Origin: Flavobacteriia bacterium | Lineage (GTDB): Bacteria > Bacteroidota > Bacteroidia > Flavobacteriales > Flavobacteriaceae | NCBI GenBank assembly: GCA_004293045.1 | Contig: RDXY01000004.1 | Span: 18,907-82,906, forward strand | Length of the DNA stretch: 64,000 nucleotides | Reading direction: 5' to 3' | In this document: one piece after another, positions 39,346 to 48,919 of the stretch | Layout of the letters: every line of letters begins with the position of its first letter | Numbering within the stretch: the stretch's first letter is position 1 | Made by a program: the position numbers and the translations under genes | The notes under the pieces: generated by a model | Told to the model about the DNA's origin: nothing | Databases searched by the model: none | What the model saw: only the letters and a program-made list of their open reading frames with translations

Positions 39346-40602
39346 ATGAAAAACCAAGATATAAGTAATTCCATCGATTGGATAACCATTTTGTTGTACT
39401 TCATCCTAGTACTATTTGGGTGGATGACAATTTATTCTGTTACGGTTCCTGCAAATCAAGAATATTCTTTTGATTTTAGTTTGAATTATGGCAGGCAAAT
39501 GATTTTCATGCTTATTACTATACCCATAATATTTTCTATACTATTTATAGATTCAAAAATTTTTGAGAGATTTTCTTCGGTATTTTATGGTATTGGAATT
39601 GCCTTACTTTTAGGGTTGTTTGTATTTGGAGTAAGCAAAAAAGGACAAACTAACTGGTACCAATTTGGAGGGTTTGGATTTCAACCTTCAGAATTTGTAA
39701 AAACTGCTGTTGCTTTGCTTTTATCAAAATATTTGAGTGATGCTCAAGTAAATTTAGCGGAAAAGAAATTTCAATATATTGCGTTTATTATTATTGGATT
39801 TCCTGTTTTACTAATATTATTACAACCAGATACAGGTAGTGCCATGATTTTTTTATCCTTGATATTTGTCTTATTTAGAGAAGGATTACCTGGCTGGTAT
39901 TTATGGACTGGAGTCATAGCAATAGCTACTTTTCTTTTAGCGTTACTAATAAAACCCATTTATTTAATTTCATTTATTGGAATTTTTATGGTAATTCATT
40001 TTATTTTTAATCGTCTAATTTCTAGAAATCCTATTGTGTATGGTATGATTTTTATCCTAATTTCAGTTTTTTCCTTTTCTGTTAGTTATGTATATGATAA
40101 AGTTTTAGAACCACATCAAAAAGATCGTATTAATGTGCTTTTGGGAAAAGATGTAAATATGAAAGCGGAAGGATACAATTTAAATCAATCTATGATAGCC
40201 ATTGGTTCTGGCGGGTTTTTCGGCAAAGGGTATTTAGAAGGTACCCAAACAAAAGGTGGTTTCGTACCGGAACAACATACCGACTATATTTTTACAACGG
40301 TTGGTGAAGAATGGGGTTTTGTAGGTAATGTAATAGTAATTGGATTATTTGTAAGTTTATTTTTACGAATATTATTCCTAGCAGAACGACAAAAAACACG
40401 ATTTAGTAGAGTATATGGGTATTGTGTGGTCACCTATTTATTTACGCACTTTTTTGTAAACATTGCTATGTTAATTCGACTGTTTCCAACAATTGGAGTG
40501 CCATTACCTTTTTTCTCTTATGGTGGTTCTAGTTTATGGGCATTTACTATTATGCTTTTTATTTTTATAAAGTTAGATGCAAATAAGGTTAATGAATGGT
40601 AA
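39346..40602 (+). CDS. rodA: Rod shape-determining protein RodA (SEDS)
   Basis: LLQPDTGSAMIFL, HTDYIFTTVGEEWGF, GVPLPFFSYGGSS. Confidence 0.96.
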   Translation: MKNQDISNSIDWITILLYFILVLFGWMTIYSVTVPANQEYSFDFSLNYGRQMIFMLITIPIIFSILFIDSKIFERFSSVFYGIGIALLLGLFVFGVSKKGQTNWYQFGGFGFQPSEFVKTAVALLLSKYLSDAQVNLAEKKFQYIAFIIIGFPVLLILLQPDTGSAMIFLSLIFVLFREGLPGWYLWTGVIAIATFLLALLIKPIYLISFIGIFMVIHFIFNRLISRNPIVYGMIFILISVFSFSVSYVYDKVLEPHQKDRINVLLGKDVNMKAEGYNLNQSMIAIGSGGFFGKGYLEGTQTKGGFVPEQHTDYIFTTVGEEWGFVGNVIVIGLFVSLFLRILFLAERQKTRFSRVYGYCVVTYLFTHFFVNIAMLIRLFPTIGVPLPFFSYGGSSLWAFTIMLFIFIKLDANKVNEW

Positions 40603-40621
40603 GATTGATTTAAAACAAAAT

Positions 40622-40654
40622 AAAAAAAGCCATTCAAAATTTGAATGGCTTTTT
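40622..40654. terminator. Bidirectional intrinsic terminator between rodA and prc
   Basis: AAAAAAAGCCATTCAAAATTTGAATGGCTTTTT. Confidence 0.9.
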
Positions 40655-40670
40655 AAAATAATTACTAAAA

Positions 40671-42887
40671 CTATTTTGAAGCTAATTTTTCTTTTACCTT
40701 TTTTGATTTCTTAGTTTTATTTAAGGTGGCCTTTACATCATCCGAAGTTAAATCTGTTAGTACATTTAATGTTTCAGTCATGTAAACATCTTTCACTAAT
40801 TCGGCATGCCATCTTTCACGTTTTTCTTTTAATAATTCATCTTTAGCCATTAAATCTAATTCGTAAGGCAATGAAGAAAATAGTAAATTACTTTTATACT
40901 TTTCAAGACTTTTAAACTTTTTCGTTTGCTCTTCAATTTCAGACAACTCTTTTTTGTAAGCTTCATAATTTAAACTTATGATATTGTCCTCTTTTCTTCC
41001 GTTAATCCACTTGGCATTTTCGGAAATTAAATTAAAATTTTCATTTGTAGCAATTCTTTTTTTACTAGTTGCGATGACTTTTTCAAAGTTTAGATCTAAA
41101 GGTGTATAAATTGCTGGTTCAATTTTATCCCACGGTAAAGCACTTTTTTCGTCTTTTTCACCTGTTTGCATAAAGCTAAAACGATCTGGCATTACAATAT
41201 CACTTTTCACACCTTCTAATTGCGTGGAACCTCCATTTACTCTATAAAATTTTTGAGTAGTAGTTTTTAAAGCACCCAAATCGCCATATTGATTTCCACG
41301 TACAAATTCGTTTAATTCAAATACATTCTGAACCGTTCCTTTTCCGTAAGATTGCTTGCTTCCGATAATAATTCCTCTGTTATAATCCTGAATAGCAGCC
41401 GCAAAAATCTCTGAAGCGGAAGCGGAATAATTATTGATCATAACCACTAAAGGGCCATCCCATTGTACTTTAGGATCTGCATCTGGTAAAACTTGTGCTT
41501 TCCCTCCTGCTGGTTTTACCTGAACTACAGGTCCTTTATCAATAAATAAACCTGTCATTTTAACTACCGTTTCTAAGGAACCTCCTCCATTGTCGCGTAA
41601 ATCCATTACAATTCCTTCCACATGCATAGCTTTTAATCTTTCCACTTCAATAGCAACATCTTTAAATGCATCTCTGTTGGATTTGTTTTCAAAAGATTGG
41701 TAAAATTTCGGTAAATAAATTACACCAAATAACTTTCCATCTTTATTCACAACAGTAGATTTGGCAAATGTTTCTTCTGTTTCTACTTCATCTCTTACAA
41801 TTGGCACGACTTTTACAGTACCATCTACTTTTTTTACCGTAAGTTTTACCAAAGTCCCTTTCGGACCTTTAATTTTTTTAATCACATCATCTAATCGCAT
41901 ACCTGCAATATCAATTGGTTCTTCATTAGCTTGGGCTACTTTAATAATAACATCACCTTGCTCTAATAATTTACCACGCCAAGCTGGGCCTCCACTTATT
42001 AATTCTGACACTTCAATACCTTCATTTTTCTTTTGTAAACGAGCGCCAATACCTTCAAATTTTCCACTCATACTTACATCAAACTTCTCTTTGTCTTCTG
42101 GAGAAAAATAATAGGTATGTGGATCATATTGCGTTACTATCGCATTGATATATACAGAAAACCAATCTTCACGTGTTAATTCGGCAATAAAACTAAAATT
42201 ATTATTTAAATTACTTTCAGTTGTTTTTCTAGCTGTTTTTTCTAATTCTTCAAAAGATTTTGGTTCGGTTTTTTCTACCTGTTTCTCTTCTTTAGCTTCA
42301 CTAGTTTCGTTTATAGCTTCGGAATTTATCGCGTTTTGTATAGCTTCTTTATCTGTAATATCACTTAAAACAGCAAGTTCTAATTGCTTTCTCCAACGCT
42401 GATCTAAGTCTTTCATTGTAGCTGCATAAGGCAGTTTTTCATAATCTACATTTATGGTTTCATTGTCGTTTAAATCCAAAGGCTTAGAAAGAATATTGGT
42501 ATAAATTACTTTCGATTCTTTCATTCTTTGCATTAGTCTTTTATAAGTTAAATCAAAAAACGACAAATCTTTGCTTTTAATCATATCGTCAATGGCCAAT
42601 TCATATTTTTGAAATTCAGCAATATCAGACTGAATAAAATAGCGCTTCGTTGGATCTAGTGATTCAATGTAAGCGGCATAAGCTTTCTTAGAAAAATCGT
42701 CATTCAATTCAATAGGTGAAAAATGCCCTTTTTCTAACACAAAAGACAACAGTTCAATTAACATTTTATCTTTATCGTCGCCAGTTATTTTTTTTGAAGG
42801 AATAAAGCTCCATAATCCCGCAACTATAATCCCTACAACTAATAAAACCTTATAATTTCTTTTCATAAATTCTATACTTTTTTTCAT
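40671..42887 (-). CDS. prc: Carboxy-terminal processing peptidase (tail-specific protease)
   Basis: PDZ GIGARLQKKNEGIEVSELISGGPAWR; VMINNYSASASEIFAAAIQDY; C-terminal DUF3340. Confidence 0.95.
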   Translation of the reverse strand: MKKSIEFMKRNYKVLLVVGIIVAGLWSFIPSKKITGDDKDKMLIELLSFVLEKGHFSPIELNDDFSKKAYAAYIESLDPTKRYFIQSDIAEFQKYELAIDDMIKSKDLSFFDLTYKRLMQRMKESKVIYTNILSKPLDLNDNETINVDYEKLPYAATMKDLDQRWRKQLELAVLSDITDKEAIQNAINSEAINETSEAKEEKQVEKTEPKSFEELEKTARKTTESNLNNNFSFIAELTREDWFSVYINAIVTQYDPHTYYFSPEDKEKFDVSMSGKFEGIGARLQKKNEGIEVSELISGGPAWRGKLLEQGDVIIKVAQANEEPIDIAGMRLDDVIKKIKGPKGTLVKLTVKKVDGTVKVVPIVRDEVETEETFAKSTVVNKDGKLFGVIYLPKFYQSFENKSNRDAFKDVAIEVERLKAMHVEGIVMDLRDNGGGSLETVVKMTGLFIDKGPVVQVKPAGGKAQVLPDADPKVQWDGPLVVMINNYSASASEIFAAAIQDYNRGIIIGSKQSYGKGTVQNVFELNEFVRGNQYGDLGALKTTTQKFYRVNGGSTQLEGVKSDIVMPDRFSFMQTGEKDEKSALPWDKIEPAIYTPLDLNFEKVIATSKKRIATNENFNLISENAKWINGRKEDNIISLNYEAYKKELSEIEEQTKKFKSLEKYKSNLLFSSLPYELDLMAKDELLKEKRERWHAELVKDVYMTETLNVLTDLTSDDVKATLNKTKKSKKVKEKLASK

Positions 42888-43021
42888 TTTTAACTTCTAA
42901 AATCGTGCCAAATAGTTTTTGCATTACTTGTATATAAAACAAGATAACAAATTTAATATTTTAATCTGCAAATAAATCATAATTTATAATAATTTAGCAA
43001 ATAATTTAACACAATTTTAAA

Positions 43022-43777
43022 ATGAAAAAAATTCTAGTTACTAATGACGATGGTATTGCTGCTCCGGGCATAAAAGCCTTAACAGAAGTCATGCATGAAT
43101 TAGGTGAAATTTATATCATTGCTCCAGATAGTGCTCAAAGTGGAATGGGACACGCCATAACCATAAATAACACATTAGAATTGAAACATATCCCTAATTT
43201 TTTAGGTTCAAATAACGCATACAGCTGTTCTGGAACACCTGTAGATTGTGTAAAAATGGGCGTTCATGAAGTGTTAAAAAGCAAACCTGATTTGTGCGTT
43301 TCTGGTGTAAATCACGGGTCTAATTCTTCTATAAATGTAATTTATTCTGGTACAATGAGTGCTGCTGTAGAAGGGGGTATTGAAGGCATTCCGTCTATCG
43401 GATTTTCATTGTGCGATTATGGTTGGGATGCAAATTTTGAATACATCAAGCCATTCATTAAAAAAATAGTTTTAGAAGTTTTAGAAAATGGCTTGCCGGA
43501 AGGCGTCGTTTTAAATGTAAACTTTCCAAAAACAGACCAAATTAAAGGAATTAAAATTTGTCGTCAAGCAAAAGCCACTTGGGAGGAAGAATTTGACAAA
43601 CGTACTAACCCAATGGGCAAAGAATATTATTGGTTAACCGGAAAATTTGTAAACCACGACAATGGCGAAGACACAGACGAATGGGCATTGGCTAATGATT
43701 TTATTTCAATAGTGCCCGTTCATTTTGATTTAACGGCGTACCATGCTATACAGCAATTAAATAGTTGGAATTTATAG
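43022..43777 (+). CDS. surE: 5'/3'-nucleotidase SurE
   Basis: ILVTNDDGIAAPGI, CSGTPVDCVK, SGVNHGSNSSINVIYSGTMSAAVEG. Confidence 0.97.
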   Translation: MKKILVTNDDGIAAPGIKALTEVMHELGEIYIIAPDSAQSGMGHAITINNTLELKHIPNFLGSNNAYSCSGTPVDCVKMGVHEVLKSKPDLCVSGVNHGSNSSINVIYSGTMSAAVEGGIEGIPSIGFSLCDYGWDANFEYIKPFIKKIVLEVLENGLPEGVVLNVNFPKTDQIKGIKICRQAKATWEEEFDKRTNPMGKEYYWLTGKFVNHDNGEDTDEWALANDFISIVPVHFDLTAYHAIQQLNSWNL

Positions 43778-43819
43778 TTAAAACAACACTTAGCTTAAAA
43801 TATTCTTTTGTCTAGGTTT

Positions 43820-44854
43820 TTAAGACAATTTTCTAACCGAATCTCTTTTTCTTAATTCTGTTTTAATAACTACGGTTTCAAATATTCTTTCAGATTCAGA
43901 ATCGGGAATTTCTTCAATTCGTTTGATGATTAATTCGGCTGTTTTTTGACCGATTTCTGGTGCGTGTTGACTTACGGTAGACAAACTAGGTGTCATTCTT
44001 CTTGACCATAAACCATCCGCAAATCCTATTATTGAAATATCATTTGGCACCTGAAACCCATTTTTTAAACAAAATTTCATTGCTGCTACAGCAGCATATT
44101 CATCTACAGCAAAAATAGCATCTGGTTTTTTATCTAAAATAAGTGCACCCATTTTTTCATCAAATCCAAAATCAGCATCCATTAATACAGAAATAGAACC
44201 ATCAAAAGCAATGTTGTTGTTTTGCAATGCAGCTTTGTATCCGTTTTCTCTTAACTTCCCTACGCTCAAATTATTAATTGTAGATAATAATGCTATTTTT
44301 TTACAATTCGTATCAATTAAATATTGCGTCGCTTCTACGGCAGAGTCAAAATCATTAACAATAACTTTATCACATTTTAACTCAGGTGCAATTCTATCGA
44401 ATAGTACTATTGGAGTACCATCTCGCAATACACTATATATATGTGTAAAATTATTTTCTTTTTGTGTTTCTTCGGCAAGTGCTAAAATAAAACCATCAAT
44501 GGCTCCATTATCCAACATTTCAAGCATCTGTTTCTCTTTTTCTAGCGATTCATTAGAGGTACAAGTAATTAAATTATACCCTTTTTCGTTAGCATATAGT
44601 TCAATTCCAGAAAATACTTTTGCAAAAAAAGGATTTAAAATATTTGGTAAAATCACACCTATAGTATAAGAACGCTGATTTTTTAGGTTTTTAGCAATAC
44701 TATTTGGCTTATAATTTTTTAGCTGGGCAAACTCTTTAATCTTAATTTTAGTTAGTTCGCTAATTTCTGGACTATTACTTAACGCCTTAGATACGGTAGA
44801 AGTAGAAACACCTAATTCTTTGGCTAATTCTTTTAATGTGGCTTTAGATTTCAT
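43820..44854 (-). CDS. LacI family transcriptional regulator
   Basis: ATLKELAKELGVSTSTVSKALSNSPEIS; periplasmic-binding-like core. Confidence 0.95.
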   Translation of the reverse strand: MKSKATLKELAKELGVSTSTVSKALSNSPEISELTKIKIKEFAQLKNYKPNSIAKNLKNQRSYTIGVILPNILNPFFAKVFSGIELYANEKGYNLITCTSNESLEKEKQMLEMLDNGAIDGFILALAEETQKENNFTHIYSVLRDGTPIVLFDRIAPELKCDKVIVNDFDSAVEATQYLIDTNCKKIALLSTINNLSVGKLRENGYKAALQNNNIAFDGSISVLMDADFGFDEKMGALILDKKPDAIFAVDEYAAVAAMKFCLKNGFQVPNDISIIGFADGLWSRRMTPSLSTVSQHAPEIGQKTAELIIKRIEEIPDSESERIFETVVIKTELRKRDSVRKLS

Positions 44855-45000
44855 TTATTATACTATTTTCAAATTCAAAAATATAAAAAATCAGCGAAAG
44901 GAACCTTATAAATTGAATATATTTTATGACTACTAGTAATGAGTTCAAAATCAATATAAAAGAATTTTAGTTTAGAGTTTGTAATTTTAATAAATAATTG

Positions 45001-45008
45001 TACTTTTG
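45001..45008 (+). promoter_or_regulatory. -7 element TACTTTTG upstream of rplM
   Basis: TAnnTTTG match, about 60 bp upstream of start. Confidence 0.55.
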
Positions 45009-45066
45009 CACCCCTAATCCCTAAGTTCGGGAATAGGAATGGAATGTTTAATTAAAAATTAGTATT

Positions 45067-45522
45067 GTGAACACATTAAGCTACAAGACAATTTCGGCAA
45101 ACAAAGCTACTGCAGATAAGCAGTGGATTGTTGTAGATGCTGAAGGTCATAACTTAGGTCGTTTTGCTTCTAAAGTAGCTATGCTATTAAGAGGTAAATA
45201 CAAGCCAAGTTATACGCCGCATGTTGACTGTGGAGATAACGTGATTGTTATTAACGCAGAAAAAATCAATCTTACTGGAAACAAATTGGATGAAAAAACG
45301 TACATCCGTCACACAGGTTATCCAGGAGGACAAAGAAGTCTAACTGCAAAAGTAATGCAACAAAAAAATCCTGCATTATTAGTAGAAAAAGCAGTTAAAG
45401 GAATGTTGCCTAAAAACAAATTAGGAGCACAATTATTCCGTAATTTAAATGTTAACGTAGGAGACGCGCATAAACATGCTGCACAAACTCCTAAAGCTGT
45501 TAACCTAAACGATCTTAAGTAA
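45067..45522 (+). CDS. rplM: 50S ribosomal protein L13
   Basis: W-VVDAEGHNLGRFASKVAMLLRGK; HTGYPGG. Confidence 0.98.
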   Translation: MNTLSYKTISANKATADKQWIVVDAEGHNLGRFASKVAMLLRGKYKPSYTPHVDCGDNVIVINAEKINLTGNKLDEKTYIRHTGYPGGQRSLTAKVMQQKNPALLVEKAVKGMLPKNKLGAQLFRNLNVNVGDAHKHAAQTPKAVNLNDLK

Positions 45523-45908
45523 TGGGAGTAATTCACAAAATCGGAAGAAGAAAATGTGCAGTAGCACGTGTTTATGTTACAGAAGGAACTGGTAACATTA
45601 CAGTTAACAAAAGAGAATTTGCTGTATACTTTCCAACTGCTACTTTGCAGTACAAAGTAAAACAAGCCTTAACATTAACTAACAACGAAAACAATTTTGA
45701 TGTTAAAATTAATGTGTATGGTGGTGGAGCAACTGGTCAAGCGGAAGCTGTAAGAATGGCAATTGCAAGAGCAATGTGCGAAGTAGAAGCGGAAAACAGA
45801 TTGGTATTAAAACCAGAAGGATTACTAACAAGAGATCCAAGAATGGTAGAACGTAAAAAATTCGGTCAGAAGAAAGCACGTAAGAGATTCCAATTCTCGA
45901 AACGTTAA
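45522..45908 (+). CDS. rpsI: 30S ribosomal protein S9
   Basis: IGRRKCAVARVYV; LTRDPRMVERKKFGQKKARKRFQFSKR. Confidence 0.98.
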   Translation: MGVIHKIGRRKCAVARVYVTEGTGNITVNKREFAVYFPTATLQYKVKQALTLTNNENNFDVKINVYGGGATGQAEAVRMAIARAMCEVEAENRLVLKPEGLLTRDPRMVERKKFGQKKARKRFQFSKR

Positions 45909-46107
45909 TATTCGATATTTATCAGAATATATTTTCAAATACCTTTTTACAATTAAATTAGAAATTAAAAACAAGTTGTCGATATTTCTTTTTACTGAAA
46001 AAGAAATTAGTTTAGCATCTAAATGAAGCCGAGAAAATTAATATGATTGAAAAATTAAAAGATTAAAACGGAACATTGCTAGAACACGGAACGTAAACTA
46101 TTACAAA

Positions 46108-46875
46108 ATGGCAAACAAAATTGACGTTAAAGAGTTACTAGAGGCTGGTGTACATTTCGGACACATGACTCGCAAATGGGATCCAAACATGGCTCCTTAC
46201 ATTTATATGGAACGTAATGGTATTCATATCATTAACCTATATAAAACAGCTGCAAAAATTGAAGAAGCTAATGAAGCTTTAAAAAGCATTGCAGCATCTG
46301 GTAGAAAAATACTTTTCGTAGCTACCAAAAAACAAGCAAAAGATATTGTTGCTGAAAAAGCAGCTGCTTGTAACATGCCTTACATCACGGAAAGATGGCC
46401 TGGTGGAATGTTAACTAACTTTATCACTATCAGAAAAGCGATTAAAAAAATGGCTTCTATTGATAGAATGAAAAAAGACGGTACTTTCATGACACTTTCA
46501 AAAAAGGAGCGTTTACAAGTAGATCGTTTAAGAGCAAAATTAGACAAGAACTTAGGTTCTATTGCTGACATGTCAAGAATTCCTGCTGCATTATTCGTAG
46601 TAGATATTAAAGCGGAACATATCGCGGTAAAAGAAGCAAAAAAGTTAAACATTCCAGTTTTCGCAATGGTTGATACAAACTCAGACCCTCGTTTGGTTGA
46701 GTATGTTATTCCTGCTAACGATGACGCTTCTAAATCAATCGATAAAATTTTATCTTTAGTAACTGCTTCTATTACAGAAGGTTTATCTGAAAGAAAATCA
46801 GACAAAGAAGAAACTGCAACTGAAGTAGCTCCTGTAGCTGAAACTGAGGCTGAAGAAACTTCAACTGAAGCATAA
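46108..46875 (+). CDS. rpsB: 30S ribosomal protein S2
   Basis: LLEAGVHFGHMTRKWDPNMAPYIY; PALFVVDIKAEHIAVKEA. Confidence 0.98.
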   Translation: MANKIDVKELLEAGVHFGHMTRKWDPNMAPYIYMERNGIHIINLYKTAAKIEEANEALKSIAASGRKILFVATKKQAKDIVAEKAAACNMPYITERWPGGMLTNFITIRKAIKKMASIDRMKKDGTFMTLSKKERLQVDRLRAKLDKNLGSIADMSRIPAALFVVDIKAEHIAVKEAKKLNIPVFAMVDTNSDPRLVEYVIPANDDASKSIDKILSLVTASITEGLSERKSDKEETATEVAPVAETEAEETSTEA

Positions 46876-46901
46876 ATAATAAAAATTCCAAAAATTAATT
46901 T

Positions 46902-46938
46902 CCAAATTCCAACGTTTAACTTTGGAATTTGGTTTTTA
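46902..46938 (+). terminator. Hairpin between rpsB and tsf
   Basis: CCAAATTCCAA...TTGGAATTTGGTTTTT. Confidence 0.55.
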
Positions 46939-46990
46939 GTAATTGGAATTTCATTTTTAAAAAGTATTATAAATTATAAAATAAAATAAA

Positions 46991-47815
46991 ATGTCAAATA
47001 TAACTGCTACTGAAGTTAACAAATTAAGAACTACAACCGGTGCTGGTATGATGGATTGCAAAAAAGCTTTAGTTGAAGCTGAAGGTAATTTTGAATTAGC
47101 CATTGAAATTTTAAGAAAAAAAGGTCAAAAAGTTGCCGCAAACCGTTCGGATAGAGAATCTACTGAAGGTGCTGTTATTGCTGTTGTAAATAGCGATAAT
47201 ACTGCTGGTGTTGTGATTTCTTTAAATTGTGAAACAGACTTCGTAGGAAAAAATGAAGGTTTCGTAAAATTAGCAAATGATTTTGCAAACTTAGCTTTAA
47301 ATTTTACTGATAAAGACGCTTTTTTAGCATCTGATTTTGGTGGAATTACTGTTGCTGAAAAATTAATTGAGCAAACTGGTGTTATTGGTGAAAAAATTGA
47401 AATTGGTGCTTTCGAAAGATTAGAAGGTGCGTTTATCAATTCATACATTCACGCTGGAAACGGAATTGCTACTTTAGTGGCTTTATCTGCAAATGTTGAA
47501 GGTGGCGCTGAAGCTGCAAGAAACGTGGCTATGCAAGCTGCTGCAATGGCACCTATCGCTTTAGACGAAGCGGGTGTTGATGCGGATACGATTGCTAAAG
47601 AAATAGAAATTGCTAAAGATATGTTACGTCAAGAAGGAAAACCAGAAGCAATGATTGAAAACATCGCTAAAGGAAAATTAGGACGTTTCTTTAAAGACAA
47701 TACTTTAGTAAATCAAGATTATATCAAAGATAGCTCAATGAGTGTGGCTGCTTATATTAAATCTGTAAATGCAGATTTAAAAGTAACCGGTTTCAAAAGA
47801 GCCGCTTTAGGATAA
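46991..47815 (+). CDS. tsf: Translation elongation factor Ts
   Basis: LRTTTGAGMMDCKKALVEAEGNFELAIEILRKKG. Confidence 0.98.
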   Translation: MSNITATEVNKLRTTTGAGMMDCKKALVEAEGNFELAIEILRKKGQKVAANRSDRESTEGAVIAVVNSDNTAGVVISLNCETDFVGKNEGFVKLANDFANLALNFTDKDAFLASDFGGITVAEKLIEQTGVIGEKIEIGAFERLEGAFINSYIHAGNGIATLVALSANVEGGAEAARNVAMQAAAMAPIALDEAGVDADTIAKEIEIAKDMLRQEGKPEAMIENIAKGKLGRFFKDNTLVNQDYIKDSSMSVAAYIKSVNADLKVTGFKRAALG

Positions 47816-47923
47816 TATTAAAAAAAGACAAAAGAATATAGATAATAGATGAAATACTTACAAATTGTGTGGTTATTTATTAAATTATTATCATTGTCTT
47901 TATAGTAAAAAACGCATACCTTT

Positions 47924-47955
47924 AAGGCTGTCAAAATTGGCAGCCTTATTTTTTT
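47924..47955 (+). terminator. Intrinsic terminator
   Basis: AAGGCTGTCAAAATTGGCAGCCTTATTTTTTT. Confidence 0.75.
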
Positions 47956-47965
47956 ACACCTATTT

Positions 47966-48859
47966 ATGAGAGAAAAAAATTCAAAATGGATTATTTTGCT
48001 ACTATTAGCAATAGTTTGGGGAAGTTCGTTTATATTAATGAAAAAAGGGCTAGATGGCGGTATGAATCCGTATCAATTAGGTGCGTATAGAATACTTTTT
48101 ACCTCCGTGTTTTTACTAGTAATAGCAGGAAAAGAACTGTTTAAGATAGAAAAAAAGAAAATGAAGTACATTATTATTGCCGGACTATTGGGTAACTTCT
48201 TCCCTATTTTTCTTTTTGCCTTGGCACAAACGCAGATAAGTAGTTCTATAAGTTCGACGTTAAACTCGTTTACCCCATTAAATACTTTGATAATTGGAAG
48301 TGTGTTTTTCGGGCTCACATTTAAAAAGAAACAAATTTATGGGTTACTAATAGGAATTATTGGTTGTTTGATTCTGGTTTATGCAGGCGCTTCTGGAAAT
48401 CCATCTAAAAATTATTGGTTTGCTTTATTAGTAATTATTGCTTCTTGGTGTTATGCTGCCAATATCAATATGGTGAAAAAATATTTATTTGACGTAACAC
48501 CAATTGGTATTACTGTAGGAAATTTTGCTTTTCTGCTTCTTCCTGCTTTGTTAATTTTATCTTTTACGGGTTATGATTTTCAAACCATTCAAAGCACTAC
48601 GGATGGTTTTCCCACTTTTTACGAGATTCACCCATTAGTTTACGTAGCGATTTTGGGAATTGTTGGTACCGGGTTAGCAAATATTTATTTTTACAAACTC
48701 ATACAAATGTCGTCTCCAATTTTTGCTTCTAATGTAACGTATTTAATACCTGTTGTGGCGACAATATGGAGCATCATTTTTAACGAAGGGGTTACTTTAT
48801 TACAAGTTTTAGGCACTATTATTATTTTATTTGGAGTGTATATCACGAATAGAAAATAA
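47966..48859 (+). CDS. EamA/DMT family transporter
   Basis: IVWGSSFILMKKGL; ten-TM EamA repeat. Confidence 0.92.
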   Translation: MREKNSKWIILLLLAIVWGSSFILMKKGLDGGMNPYQLGAYRILFTSVFLLVIAGKELFKIEKKKMKYIIIAGLLGNFFPIFLFALAQTQISSSISSTLNSFTPLNTLIIGSVFFGLTFKKKQIYGLLIGIIGCLILVYAGASGNPSKNYWFALLVIIASWCYAANINMVKKYLFDVTPIGITVGNFAFLLLPALLILSFTGYDFQTIQSTTDGFPTFYEIHPLVYVAILGIVGTGLANIYFYKLIQMSSPIFASNVTYLIPVVATIWSIIFNEGVTLLQVLGTIIILFGVYITNRK

Positions 48860-48871
48860 AAAATAACGCAT

Positions 48872-48903
48872 AAAAAAAGGATTGCTTTCACAATCCTTTT
48901 TTA
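48872..48903. terminator. Bidirectional intrinsic terminator
   Basis: AAAAAAAGGATTGCTTTCACAATCCTTTTTT. Confidence 0.85.
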
Positions 48904-48919
48904 CTTTTAAAATAAAAAT

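Noticed and set aside
41761-42111. 116-aa antisense ORF within prc
   Set aside because: Ser/Thr/Pro-rich mirror of a well-supported CDS; no independent signal.
46380-46805. 141-aa antisense ORF within rpsB
   Set aside because: Overlaps a highly conserved ribosomal protein gene; by-product of codon usage.
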